The notes under the pieces were generated by a model. That model was not told the origin of the DNA. It saw only the letters and a list, made by a program, of their open reading frames with translations, and did not search any database. Positions 1 to 10,619 of a stretch of DNA of 64,000 nucleotides are shown in pieces. This stretch comes from Meconema thalassinum (taxonomy: Eukaryota > Arthropoda > Insecta > Orthoptera > Tettigoniidae). The translations under genes were made by a program, and so were the position numbers. Location of the stretch: assembly GCA_946902985.2 (NCBI GenBank), contig OX336389.2, positions 1,013,793,441-1,013,857,440 on the forward strand. The letters run 5' to 3'. The stretch's first letter is position 1. Every line of letters begins with the position of its first letter.

Positions 1-829
1 CGCTAGTAAACCTAGAGGGTTATATTCGTTAGATACGAGTATATTCAGTTCGATACCTAGATCACCTCACGACAATCAATATATTCGAGTCACTGTGGAT
101 GAATTCTCCAAGCTGGTAACGCTACTTCCCATTCAGAAGGCTAATTCGAAGCATGTGATTCGAAGGATTGAGAGGAACGTAATACCCACAGCAGGGAAAC
201 CAAAAATTCTAATTACAGGCCATGGAACACAGTTTTCATCGGTAGAATTCCAGAATGCCATGGAAAGATTGCAAATATCCTATATATTTAGTTCAATCCA
301 GTATCCAGGGAGTTACTCTGTTGAGAGAGTGATGGCAGAGATAGGGAAATCCTGTCGAATTTATAACTATGAGGAACACCACAAATGGATGAAAACAGTG
401 CCCATAATAGAGCATTGTCGTAACTCTACAATCCTTGAGAACACTAATCAGATTCCAAGTGTGTTACATTTGAACCAACAACCGGTTAGACCGTGGTCTT
501 CAATATTCGATCTTCCGAAGGTTATGGAACCTTCGGTAGCATTGAGGATAGCTAGAGCTAGAGAGAGATTAGAAATCCAGGCCCGGAAGAGACTCAGACG
601 AGTAGCCAAACGTCGCTATAGTAATAAAAGGGAGTATTATATTTGATCCGCAGACAAGTTTCATCAAATTTGCCTTTACGGATATACAGCATGTTCGCGG
701 AGCTATATTCTAGTCCACATAAAGTTGGTATACGACAATAACAGTAATAAAATTGTCAGTATTGAGAACGAACGCCACATTGGAAATGTTAATGCCGCTA
801 ATCTTCAAAGATTTTACAAGAGAGTCTAG
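1..829 (+). pseudogene. Ty3/gypsy integrase relic
   Basis: Decayed 3' part of a gypsy pol gene, encoding the integrase that would insert element cDNA into chromosomes. The longest open stretch is 95-646, but similarity runs from about base 60 to 829 through several frames. It matches the integrase of the gypsy element at 22581-37187 block by block: DEFSK, the LNQQPVRPW segment, an arginine-rich helix, and a C-terminal NAANL block near 790. The second catalytic aspartate is replaced by glycine (TGHG instead of SDHG), while the third catalytic glutamate in SVERV remains. A stop at 644-646 interrupts the frame before the GPF-like module. No flanking LTR is in the window; the 5' part lies before base 1. 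It is an older, dead relative of the element at 22581. Confidence in family is high, in exact limits moderate. Confidence 0.85.
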
Positions 830-1271
830 CGTGTGAATGAGATTCGTGTTCATGACATACAATTGATCTACCAAGGAAACCACACATGATTGGAGTTGAG
901 AAAAATGACTGCCTTATATTTTTCACCATGGTAGGGGGGTAATGAGCCCGAATCGAACCAGCAATCCAATGCAAATACTGCTTGAAATTATACTTGGCAA
1001 ATTGCTACTGCTACTGGTGCAGTGGTTAGGGGTTTGTCATTCCTTCATAGGTAGATCAGAGCGAAGTTAGTTTTCTGGGAATATCACAGACACTGTTAAT
1101 TTAAGGGCCTTTAAATGTGATTTTCGGAGACCCTTTATAGTCGGGTGAAAAAGACCTTTCGTACCACACTCACACGTGAAAATTGCGTGAAAAAATTCTA
1201 GAGTGCCCCTTGACCTCCTCAAGCGCATTATACTGTATGTATTGATGAATTTTACAGCTTAATTTGGTTCA
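830..1271. other. unassigned DNA after integrase relic
   Basis: No gene, tRNA or clear repeat recognised. An LTR belonging to the integrase relic would be expected downstream, but I cannot identify one without a copy to compare. Confidence 0.4.
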
Positions 1272-1350
1272 GTGATAACCTTACAACCGTCTGGAAACTT
1301 TCACAGTAATGTAATAATTGGAATTGCATTGCGTCTTACAGAAATAGAAA

Positions 1351-1503
1351 GCGCGAGTCGACAATATTTGAGTAAGCTTGCAGGAAGCCAGTTACGAGCC
1401 ACGAAGAAGGCGAATAGTACTAGCGATCCATTGGGAAATGAGAGCGCGAGACGACAATATTTGAGTCAGCTTGCGGGAGGCCAATCACGAGCCACGAAGA
1501 AGG
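1351..1503 (+). repeat. 93-bp direct duplication encoding basic 31-residue repeats
   Basis: Two copies of about 60 bp start at 1351 and 1444, 93 bp apart, so the period is 31 codons. They lie in an open frame (1272-1511) and translate to two similar segments, each with an RQYLS.LAG block followed by RATKK. Short arginine/lysine-rich direct repeats like these occur in the N-terminal part of some Helitron Rep-helicase proteins, so this may be a Helitron coding fragment. That assignment is inference only; no Rep motif is visible nearby. Confidence 0.35.
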
Positions 1504-1511
1504 TGGGATAA

Positions 1512-2229
1512 AGAGGAACAGGCAATCAAGAGTCACGAGCAGTGGAAATTTCCATGAGTTAAGTATAAACCCTGCGTGAAACAGTAGGAAATCTGGGTAA
1601 AACAAAACAACATCGCTGAATGAGAAGAAAAGAAAACACAGAATTAAATGAAAGGATTTGCTCGACATGCGTATTTGTAAGCTGCCAAAGAAATATCAAT
1701 TTCCAGCAGGAGTCAAAGCAAACGTCGCATACTTTTTTGTACGAGAAAGAGGGGCGATGAGGCGCGGAATAATGAGTCATATGATAAGATTAGCCAAGGG
1801 CAGACGATCGAAATTAGTACTGTGTGGCGTAATGACTGTCATAATAACAACTAAGTAGCAAGGCAAATTACTCTGGAAATACCACACATTTTTCTGAAGA
1901 GAATAAGTACTTTTGGAATCTTATAAGATAAATATGCATCAAGATATTAAACATAATAGAAAGCGCGCAAAATGTGTGGGAAAATGTAATGATTAGCCAG
2001 AAAATGGACCCGAAGCGTGAAGAGAGAAACCACGAGTACTCTTGGCTCGGTTGAGGCAAGATCTGTGTTGGTTTGCTCCAGAAAGGTTATACAATTTGCC
2101 AAGTATAATTTCAAGAATTATTTGCATGGGAAAGTTGAGTACAGCACTCACTGTTATTCGAAAGTATTCAGCGTGAAAGGAAGAAGTCGAAAGCTACGAT
2201 TTTACGAGCATTGCAAATTATAAAAAGTT
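1512..2229. other. no recognisable feature
   Basis: Short open frames only (for example 1658-1858 plus), none with a family signature. I see no tandem repeat or TIR. Confidence 0.4.
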
Positions 2230-2245
2230 AGCTGCAAAGTTAGTA

Positions 2246-2575
2246 AGCCTCCGTGGCTCAGGCGGCAGCACGCCGACCTCTCACCGCTGGGTCCGTGGTT
2301 CAAATCCCGGTCACTCCATGTGAGATCTGTGCTGGACAAGACGGAGGCAGACAGGTTTTTCTCCGGGTACTCCGGTTTTCCCTGTCAAAATTTTATTCCA
2401 GCAACACTTTCCACTATCATTTCATTTCATCTGTCATTCATTTACTCATTGCCCCAGAGGAGTGCGTCAGGCCTCGGCAGCCGGCACAGTTCATATCCTC
2501 GCCGCTAGATAGGGGCTTCATTCATTCCATTCCTGACCCGGTCGGAGACTGGAAGCAGGCTGTGGATTTTCATTC
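2246..2575 (+). mobile_element. tRNA-derived SINE, copy 1 (family A)
   Basis: Non-coding retroposon of about 330 bp, transcribed by RNA polymerase III in its family and copied by a LINE in trans. The head has an A-box-like GTGGCTCAGGCGGCAGC and a B box GGTTCAAATCCC, followed by an unrelated body ending in GTGGATTTTCATT. A perfect 16-bp target duplication AGCTGCAAAGTTAGTA flanks it at 2230-2245 and 2576-2591, which fixes both ends and shows target-primed insertion. No poly-A tail is present. A second copy in the opposite orientation is at 7579-7907. Open frames across it (2253-2603, 2320-2508) are by-products and not genes. Confidence 0.93.
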
Positions 2576-2591
2576 AGCTGCAAAGTTAGTA

Positions 2592-3294
2592 TACCGCAGG
2601 TGATAGAGGAGTTGCCCATAGTAGTGCAGGAGATAGCCGCTGAAAGAAGAGAATACATGAGTGGAACTTAGCCTACAGCAGAGAGAAATAATATAAGAGA
2701 ACACTTCGAATAATTTCAAGAACGCATAGCTACAGTACTGAGAGAGGCCGACTAAATCATTCGAGTATAGTATTCATCATATAAAGCAACAACAGCGATC
2801 TACGGAGCAGTAACATTAAAAACTGCCTGATTATTATTCACATTTTTAGGATTGGGCATTGGAAATTACGAGAAGTTTAAAATGTAGTAATACGTCAGAA
2901 CAAATATGAGTGCAGCACCAGTGGCGGCCGACATACTGTTAGGCTGGGAGAACGATCACAGTATTTTTCCCGCACCTTTTTATGAGTTGACAGAGGAAAA
3001 AAAGAGTACCGGTAGGCCTAGAATCAGGTTACATTTAAATGCAATGAAAATATCGCTACTCGATATTCTTGATGTCAGATCCTAAGGCTGCCCTCAACAC
3101 TTGTCTTCGTCATTTGGTACCGGTATTACAACAATGATTTCATAGGGCAACAACACTGAGAACCTGATGTGAAAATTACTCTCAAGAGAAAGTTTTCCGC
3201 TACCCTTTTTAAAATAGCGTCCACAGAATTAATTTTGAAACGCAGAAATACTTAATCGCACTGAGACGTAACCATAAAAAAAAACAATCAAGCC
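2592..3294. other. no recognisable feature
   Basis: Between the SINE and the MITE I see no coding potential above chance and no repeat structure. Confidence 0.4.
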
Positions 3295-3581
3295 TTAAGG
3301 CAGGCTGTTCCAGCTGAGCTGCTCGACAGTGAGCAGCGGAGTACTCGCCGCCTTGCGTGAGTAAACCTGCAACATGCAATACAGCTCTGCTTTGGGGGCT
3401 GCCGTCACTGCTCGGTGGATACTTCAAGACTGGCAGGAAGCGCATGGACTTGTGTTATGACTTTCACCCAGTGACGTATTGGCTAACACTCCCAATCTCT
3501 TTAACCGTGTTCCGAGCATCACTGCTGAGTACTCGCGTGTACGCATACTCAAACTCGTGGATTTGGAACAGCCTGCTTTAA
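3295..3581. mobile_element. TTAA-flanked MITE (piggyBac-like)
   Basis: About 280 bp bounded by TTAA at 3295-3298 and 3578-3581, with inverted ends GGCAGGCTGTTCCA (left) and its near-exact complement on the right (13 of 14). Extending through the TTAA, 19 of 20 bases pair. TTAA duplication is the hallmark of piggyBac-type transposition, so this looks like a non-autonomous derivative. No transposase is encoded. Subterminal blocks containing GAGTACTCGC occur near both ends (about 3340 and 3527). Confidence 0.75.
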
Positions 3582-3621
3582 GGAGTTTCATCTCTATAGC
3601 ACAGCCGTAGCAAGAATTAAA

Positions 3622-3660
3622 AATTATTAGTATTATTACTATTATTATTATTACTATTAT
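3622..3660. repeat. ATT microsatellite
   Basis: Imperfect ATT trinucleotide run. Confidence 0.9.
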
Positions 3661-4032
3661 AGAGAAATTACGAGAATATCACTTTCGGCACAAGCACTTC
3701 TAAACCACAGTCGCACCGGTAAATTAAAAAAAAAAACTTTTTGATGATTTACAGATTAATTATCGCCAACAAAGAGATTACAACTGCTGAATATTACCAC
3801 CGCACTCAAGACTCTTCAGCACGAAAGCGAAATAACTCACTGGTGCCAACCTCTTCACTAACCGCAGGATGCTAGCCAGAGGTCCGTGTTATACTTCACC
3901 ATTGCAATATGAATCGAGACTCCTGTTGTCAGATGCTACACTTAAATATAATTATATATATTTTGCTTCAAAGATAAACAAAGGGCATACTGCTCATGGA
4001 TTATTGTTATTCAAATTTAATTTTTATTATAT

Positions 4033-4756
4033 GAGTCGTCCAGTTACAAAACTCGTTTAATCCACTTGTGAATAAGGATCATGTCGTAATTTTATTTATT
4101 TATTTATTTATTCGTTAATTCCCCATAAGGAGAGCGTTACAACACAATCAATTTTCATGTTTTACTGTGGCCCTTTCTTATTTTTCCCCCAAAACCTCTC
4201 ATGTATACACTATGCTTCCTTATTTATTTAATTATTTTATTTTACTTCATTTTATTTTGTTGTGTTTAATTTTATTTAATTTTGTTTTGTTTTATTTCGT
4301 TTTATTTTGTTTCAAATTGTTTTGTTTTAGTTTTGTTGTTTATTTTGTTTATTTTGTTTTATTTTATTTTGTTTAGTTTTATTTTTATTTTTCTGTTTTT
4401 GTATTGTTTTGTTTTGATTTTCCAGAAAACAAACACAAAACCAAAAACCAAAAAAACGAAGCAAAATGCAAAATTCAAAAACAAAAACAAAAGCAGAAAA
4501 CAAAAAACACATAGCAGAAAGCAAAATTCATAAAAATCAAAAGCAGAAAACAAACACAAAACCAAAACCAAGAAAGAAAAGCAAAGAGTAAAATTCAAAA
4601 GCAAAAGCACAAAGCAAACACAAAACCAAAAACACAAAGCAAAAATAGAAAACAACAAACACAAAAGTTACATGAGGTAAAGTCTAGAGAAACGTTTCTC
4701 ATGAAAATGATTCTTATTCACAAGTAGATTAAACGAGTTTTGCAGCAGGACGACTC
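4033..4756. mobile_element. foldback element with T-rich and A-rich halves
   Basis: Arms of 50 bp at 4033-4082 and 4707-4756 are inverted copies of each other, differing at a handful of positions. Both carry CTTATTCACAAGT and AAACGAGTTTTG when read in the right-arm direction. The interior is strongly strand-asymmetric: T-rich TTTTG/TTTTA repeats from about 4200 to 4415, then A-rich AAACA/AAAGC repeats from about 4424 to 4665, so the interior halves can also pair loosely. This is the build of a foldback-type or long-TIR non-autonomous DNA element. AATTTTT lies near both outer ends (4019-4025, 4757-4763), but I cannot prove a target duplication. Open frames here are low-complexity artefacts. 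Confidence 0.7.
4089..4113. repeat. TTTA microsatellite
   Basis: Run of about six TTTA units just inside the left arm of the foldback element. Confidence 0.9.
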
Positions 4757-4929
4757 AATTTTTGACTTAAGATATCAAGAGAAAATTAAAATCCCTTTTC
4801 GTTCTCTAGGAAGAACACCGTCCTGGAGTCCTTATGGGCCAGCCGCTACTGTCAGCACCCCAGTAATTACAGACCGTTGTGTATATTATCCTCTCTTGTA
4901 AAAGTACGTACTTGAAATAGTAATCAAAA

Positions 4930-5987
4930 ACCAAGTCCTGAATTTCCTAACAAAAAACAATGTCTTGTTCAAATATCAGTACAGTTTCCTTCCCAAAATA
5001 GCTCTGATTCAGTAGCATTTGATGTAATATCACTTAAACATAAGGCATTCGACAACAATAAAATAGCAGCAGGACTATTTATACATCTTACTGAGGCATA
5101 AAGTATCAAATGCGGGAATTAGAGGAATGGCACTTGAATGATTTAAAAATTACCTGTCTAACAGGAAGCAGTATGTTAATATTATAAAACAAAAGGGCGC
5201 ATTTATGATGTTAAATATAGTGTCACAGAAGGGTCACTGCTTGGACCACTGCTATTCCTGATATTTATAATGACACAGGTTACCTAGAGTTCACTGTTAA
5301 AATATTTATATTTGCAGATTATATATTTCTACTTTACGAGAGCACCTGTGAACAAACGATTCTGGAGAATATGCAAAAAGATCTAAATATAGGCTACTAA
5401 CAACATGGTTTTCAAAAAGTAATTATATCATAAGCACTTAAAAAACAAAATATTTGCTGTTTCATTAACCAGCTTACAGTTCGGACACTTGCAACAAAGT
5501 TAAAATTGGCAATGTACCCGTCGAATGGGTGAAACAGTACATATATTTAGGCCCCACTTTGGACAACAACCTAATTTGGAATGAACATGTCACAAATGTG
5601 AAAAAGATAATTGCTAGAGTAATTGGTGTTCTAAAAAGATTAAACGATTGTGGAATAAGCAATTAACATTTAAGGAGTATAGATGTCTCTCTTTTTCATT
5701 CTCATCTTATGTACATGAACATAATATGGGGTAAATGTACACAGGAACCATTAAATGAGCTAGAAATACTCCAAAAAAGAGCAATTAAAATCATGTATGT
5801 TTATGATTTTAGGGAACCAACTGTACAAGTATTTCAGGAGACAAACATATTGCAGTTACGAAACCAGCTCAAATACCGGTACTCTGAAGCTTTATTTATG
5901 TTCAGAGATAAACAACGCCTGATTATTATTAATACTGAACTACAGTACAATGCCGGAAAGACATTCATACGCATAACACAATATTAG
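4930..5987 (+). pseudogene. jockey/CR1-like LINE reverse transcriptase relic
   Basis: Broken 3' part of a non-LTR retrotransposon ORF2, spread over several frames. Visible blocks, in order: a degenerate finger/palm segment (near 4990-5110), a Q-G-LLGPLLF-like segment near 5225-5260, FADY in place of the usual FADD active site near 5315, then a YLG-like block near 5545. The last is the best-preserved C-terminal stretch at 5709-5987 (WGKCTQEPLNELEILQKRAI). The active-site change and many stops make it non-functional. A second relic of the same family lies on the minus strand at 14470-14880, sharing the block YESTCEQ.I.ENMQ. Confidence 0.8.
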
Positions 5988-6062
5988 CAAACCAGTTATG
6001 CATAGAGTCCACAAGCACTACTATTATGTAGAATAGTGTTTTTCAGTGTTGCCTCTACAAAT

Positions 6063-6751
6063 TGTCTTTTGTAGCTTTTCAGTCGGTCAACACGATTGTG
6101 CCCAATGAATGGGCAGGGTACAAGATATAAATATTTAAATACACACCAGGAAAAAATTACATGTATTAGATAATTATTATCACATTAAATGGGGCAATTT
6201 AAGAATACCCGTTTCGAACCTCGATTCACAATTTGAATCTCGTTATACGATAGGTTTGTTTGTTTGTTCACAAAATCTTGAATACAAAACAAAATTAATG
6301 TATAACGAGATTCAAATTGCGAATCTCGTTTTACGTTAGGTTTGTTTGTTTTGTGAATTACGTTAGTAAAGGTGTTTATGCACGGTGTATTACGTGTATG
6401 TATACACGTGCATATACATCTACTCACGTAATTCACAAAACCTTGAACACAAAACAAGCCTAACGAATAACGAGATTCAAATTGCGTATTGTATTATAAT
6501 CACCTAACGACTTACTATTGAACTACAGTAGTGAATTTACATTAGTGAAAATTTAAACTTCAACACAGTGACCAGATCTGATGATGGCCATTTGAGGGTC
6601 GAAACGCGTAATCCTAAATTGTCCTATTTAATGTGATAATTAACTAATAAATGTATTTTTTCCAGGAGTGTATTTACATATTTATATCTTGTACCCTGCC
6701 CATTCAATGGGCACAATAATGTTGACCGACTGAAAAGCTACAAAAGACAAC
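6063..6751. mobile_element. element with 160-bp inverted arms, possibly Penelope-like 3' ends
   Basis: Two long inverted arms, 6063-6222 and 6592-6751, begin with TTGTCTTTTGTAGCTTTTCA and share the block GGGCAGGGTACAAGATATAA. Each arm ends internally at a GTCGAAAC(G)CG-like motif. On the right copy this is preceded by CTGATGATGG at about 6580, which together resembles a hammerhead-ribozyme core as found in Penelope-like elements. A fragment with the same GGTCGAAACGCGTAATCC block is at 21840-21905. No coding region is present between the arms. No target duplication was found. The family assignment is inference; the inverted structure is directly visible. Confidence 0.6.
6229..6484. mobile_element. 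nested palindromic MITEs
   Basis: Inside the long-arm element. The first unit, 6229-6319, has perfect 20-bp inverted ends (CAATTTGAATCTCGTTATAC). A second, larger palindrome runs from about 6311 to 6484. It begins GAATCTCGTTTTACGTTAGG, ends with its approximate complement, and centres on GTGTATGTATACACGTG. The two share their end sequence where they meet, as if one inserted into or recombined with the other. Copies of the 20-bp end therefore occur three times. Confidence 0.7.
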
Positions 6752-7128
6752 TACTAGTAGCCTGATTCTGTAAGGCATGGTTAAGTCATAACCAGTCTGT
6801 ATGACTCGTAAAGACTGGTTAACGGTGGAATTGGTATTCGACGTACCCATGTTGTGACGTAGGTCCTGACTCTTAACCATCCACCGTAAAGACACTTTCC
6901 GAGGTCTATATATCCCATGCCAGCTCATGGTTAGCCTATTTGTAACGATAAATCAAGATGGACGAGAACAGCTGATATGTATATTATCACTTAATGGCTT
7001 GAATATTAAGTTATTCTTTGAAGATGGGCTAAATTAAATACAAAACAATATACATTTTTGATTCTTCAAGTAGTGCAACTAGCTTTCTTTGACGATTAAG
7101 GTAAATATCTTGCTTAATATGATTAATA

Positions 7129-7457
7129 CCGGGTGAGTTAGCCGTGGTCGTTACGACATGACTGCTGGCAGTCGCTCACATCCGGGAGGCGACGAGGTTC
7201 GAATCCCCCCGCCGGCAACCTTGAAGATGGTCTTCTGTGGTTTCCCATCTTCCTTCCAGGCAAATGCCGGGGTTGGTCCCTAACTATAGGCCACAGCCGC
7301 TACCTTCCAACTCCTCGTCCTTACATCCAAACTTTCCTCCCCAACGGTACATGTAGCTCACCCACTGGGTGTCCGTCTAGAAGAAGCTACAACACTGGCG
7401 GGCCGAACATGTCCTCGGACACTCCCGGCACTAAAAGCCATGCGCTAAAAAAAAAAG
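7129..7457 (+). mobile_element. tRNA-derived SINE, family B
   Basis: The head contains GAGTTAGCCGTGG (A-box region) and a B box GGTTCGAATCCC at about 7197. A body with GGTTTCCCATCTTCC and CAGGCAAATGCCGGGG follows, ending in a run of As at 7448-7457. The tRNA-like head and A tail identify a SINE. I could not define a target duplication. Family A is unrelated beyond the promoter boxes. Confidence 0.8.
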
Positions 7458-7578
7458 AATAATGTCGTCCCGTGTAGTGTTACACTTATTTTTCCTTTCA
7501 GATGCCGTACGTAAGAGACTAAAGATTTTTATTTGCTCGAGAAGAAACTTAAGAGCTGTTTTACTGCTTTGTATAGAA

Positions 7579-7907
7579 AATGAAAATCCACAGCCTGCTT
7601 CCAGTCTCCGACCGGGTCAGGAATGGAATGAATGAAGCCCCCATCTAGCGGCGAGGATATGAACTGTGCCGGCTGCCGAGGCCTGACGCACTCCTCCGGG
7701 GCAATGATTAAATGAATGACAGATGAAATGAAATGATAGTGGAGAGTGTTGCTGGAATGAAATTTTGACAGGGAAAACCGGTGTACCCGGAGAAAAACCT
7801 GTCTGCCTCCGTTTTGTCCAGCACAGATCTCACATGGAGTGACCGGGATTTGAACCACGGACCCAGCGGTGAGAGGCCGGCGTGCTGCCGCCTAAGCCAC
7901 GGTGGCT
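7579..7907 (-). mobile_element. tRNA-derived SINE, copy 2 (family A)
   Basis: Reverse-orientation copy of the SINE at 2246-2575, nearly full length and highly similar, with the same A and B boxes (B box near 7846-7857). A perfect 15-bp target duplication CTGCTTTGTATAGAA lies at 7564-7578 and 7908-7922. The two copies have different target duplications, so they are independent insertions. Confidence 0.93.
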
Positions 7908-8012
7908 CTGCTTTGTATAGAATTAGCTTTAATTTTAATTGTAGAATTCGCCAATTTGAATCATATTTGCCGAAGCTTAAGTAGTCCTAGAAGCTTGTTT
8001 CTAGGTTATGAG

Positions 8013-10068
8013 TAGGGCCCGGATTTTTTTAAATGCATATGCGCATATGCATATTTTGACATATTTTGAGGTTTAGTGCATATTCTAGACGTAACAGCAT
8101 ATTCCGGTATATATGTCTGAATTTAAGGACAATTTCAAGAACTACTAAAATAAATCTGGTTTGTGCATCCCTAGCTAGTTGCCTATATTATGTGCATCCC
8201 TCACTAATTGGTGTTTTCGACTTTCTGTGTAACGGCACTTTACTTTCACAACTGACAATGGCAACATATAGCTTAGGTATGGGTAGGCAGGCTGGCTGGA
8301 CTTCCCGGAATTCCTTTCTCTACCACAGTAGATAATAATCTCAGGGGGTTGGGCAATTGGTCAGGACAGAAGTATCTTCAGTTCACTAGTTACGTTCCAG
8401 TTTAATACCCTGCATCTCAAGTGTTAGTTTCTAAAAATGCCTAAGGAAAAGAGCAGGAGAAGAGATTTACGAAATCAGTGGATGTCGGGTAATAGGGACT
8501 ATTCAACAGATGGTGTCATCGTGTACTGTCAAGTTTGCTCAAAGGAAGTAAAATGTGAAAAGAAATTTCAGCTTGAACAGCATTCAAAAACAACTGCACA
8601 TATTAAAGCAAAGGAGGAGAAGAACATCACACCACAACAACTACTTCTTACGCAGGTAAAGCCTAAGTCCAGTATTCTTAATACATTTTCAAATGATCTT
8701 TGTAGGGCTTTCGTATGTAGCAACATTCCATGGAATAAAGTAAACAATCCAGTTCTGCGATCATTTCTTGAGAAATATTGTGTAAATAAAAAAATACCAG
8801 ATGAATCAACTCTTAGGAAAAATTACCTACCTCCGCTATATGAATCTACCCTGGAATTGATCCGTTCTGATATCGGAAGGAACTATGTCTGGATATCGGT
8901 GGATGAGACAACGGATTCATGTGGCCGTTACATAGCAAATTTCGTGGTTGGTAAATTTCATCCAGACGAACCCGGTAAGCCGCATCTTCTTGCTTGTAAA
9001 GTACTAGAGAAAACCAACCATAGCACAATAGCAAGATTTGTAAATGATTCTCTGCGACTATTGTGGCCATCTGAAATTGAGGATAATTGTTGTAAAGTGC
9101 TTGTACTGCTCACAGATGCAGCTTCGTATATGTTGAAAGCAGCAAAGGCCCTCCAAGTATGTTATCCGAAACTCATACACGTAACCTGTTTAGCGCACGG
9201 ATTACATCGCATTGCAGAAGAAATACGCACACAGTTTCCAGCTGTTAACAATTTAATTGGATGTGGGAAGAAGCTGTTTCTGAAAGCGCCAGCTCGTGTC
9301 CAGTTCTACAAAGATTGTCTACCTGAAGTTCCTTTGCCACCTGAACCTGTCCTGACTAGGTGGGGGACATGGTTATCTGCAGTATCATTTTATCAGGAGA
9401 ATTTTAATGAAGTGAAAGAAGTGGTTACAAAACTTGAAGATGAGCATATTGCGTGTGTCCGTGATGCAAAAGTTGTGTTTGAAACCGCTACTGTTTATCA
9501 AGATCTGAATTTCATTCATGCACATTTTTCTAAACTTCCAAAAGCCATTGAGAGCTTAGAATCTTCTGGTACTCCCCTCCAAGAATCACTTGATCTCGTT
9601 GAGAAAGCTGCATCTTCATTGAATTCCGCTCCAGGCGAAAATGGGGAGAGGATTAAATGCAAGTTAGAAAAGGTGTTGAATTCGAACCCAGGACTGAAGA
9701 AGATTAAGTAAATTAGTCAATACTTGAGTGGAACTAGGGTATCCTTGCCAGATGTATGCTCCGAAACTTTGGTGCCCGTGTATAAGTACTGTCCAAACAC
9801 GTCAGTTGATGTAGAACGATCATTCTCAGCCTATAAACTCATTTTGACGGACAATGGACATAGTTTGTCTCCAGAAAACATTGAAAGACTACTAGTTACC
9901 TATTGTGATGCTTCTTTTTGCAACAAATGTTACCTGTAAATAGGTAAGTGAATAAAATTGCATGTTTTAAATGCATATTTCATTATTTTCCATGCATATA
10001 TTCTAACTTTTTAGTGCATATTTGCATGCATATTTTCAGGTTTTTAGTGCATATAAATCCGGGCCCTA
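8013..10068 (+). mobile_element. hAT DNA transposon, near complete (hAT-1)
   Basis: 2056-bp cut-and-paste transposon. Its 14-bp terminal inverted repeats TAGGGCCCGGATTT are perfect at 8013 and 10068. A perfect 8-bp target duplication GTTATGAG sits at 8005-8012 and 10069-10076, the size expected for hAT. Subterminal regions at both ends are dense in ATGCATAT/TGCATA motifs, plausible transposase-binding sites. It encodes one transposase frame (8437-9939) with a single stop. A sister family is present at 40250-42785. Confidence 0.95.
8437..9939 (+). pseudogene. hAT transposase with one in-frame stop
   Basis: Transposase that would cut and reinsert the element at 8013-10068. It reads from ATG at 8437 to the stop at 9937-9939 in one frame, 500 codons, broken once by TAA at 9709-9711. 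Residues about 26-55 form a BED-like zinc finger (CQVC followed by HSKTTAH). The first catalytic aspartate lies in WISVDETTD near residue 155, the second in LLTDAAS near residue 227, followed by the CLAH block and RWGTW. The C-terminal dimerisation block with VERSFSAY lies after the stop (about 9809-9835), so any product from the first frame lacks the third acidic residue. Length and motif order fit hAT. Only one lesion and an intact TSD suggest the copy is not very old. Confidence 0.93.
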
Positions 10069-10076
10069 GTTATGAG

Positions 10077-10619
10077 AATTTCTGTCAGAAGAAGATAAGT
10101 TTGAAGACGAATGCCTACCTAACGTGAGGCAATAATTATTGTGCTTCGAATTTCCCCTGCCCCTTCTGGTAGTGTCAAAGCGTTCAATGCTGATACAGTA
10201 GGTATTTAAACAATATCACTGACCGAGCTTGGCAAGTAACCTAGCCTAAGTAGGCAAACTGAAACATAAAGAGTATTGTACTATGCTTTCATATTGAGCT
10301 AATGAGGGAAGTTTATGTTAAATGTAATGCATGCAATCAATTAACAGTGGTTGGTTGGTTCCTCAGTTTAGGGCCAGCGACAACGCGGTGTACTTTGGAT
10401 GTGTGTAGAATCTGTCAACCGGTGTTAATTGTGGATGCTGTATTAGTCTGTACTATCTGTAACTCAGGCAAGGACTGCAGGCGATCAATTTCAAGTAGTT
10501 CCTACTTTTGCTACCAACTGCTACCGTTAATGGCAAGCTACTAGATGCCACCGCAGCCGCCACCTGGCGACGAACATTGGAACTTAATAGAGCGTTCATC
10601 AAATATATCATACAAATTT
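10077..10619. other. no recognisable feature
   Basis: Intergenic DNA after hAT-1. The open frame at 10302-10544 has no recognisable domain. Confidence 0.4.

Noticed and set aside
2253..2603. 116-codon open frame
   Set aside because: Translation of a tRNA-derived SINE; the same frame appears in the other copy (7529-7858).
4167..4664. Several overlapping F/L/Y- or K/N/Q-rich open frames
   Set aside because: Products of the pentanucleotide T-rich and A-rich repeats of the foldback element.
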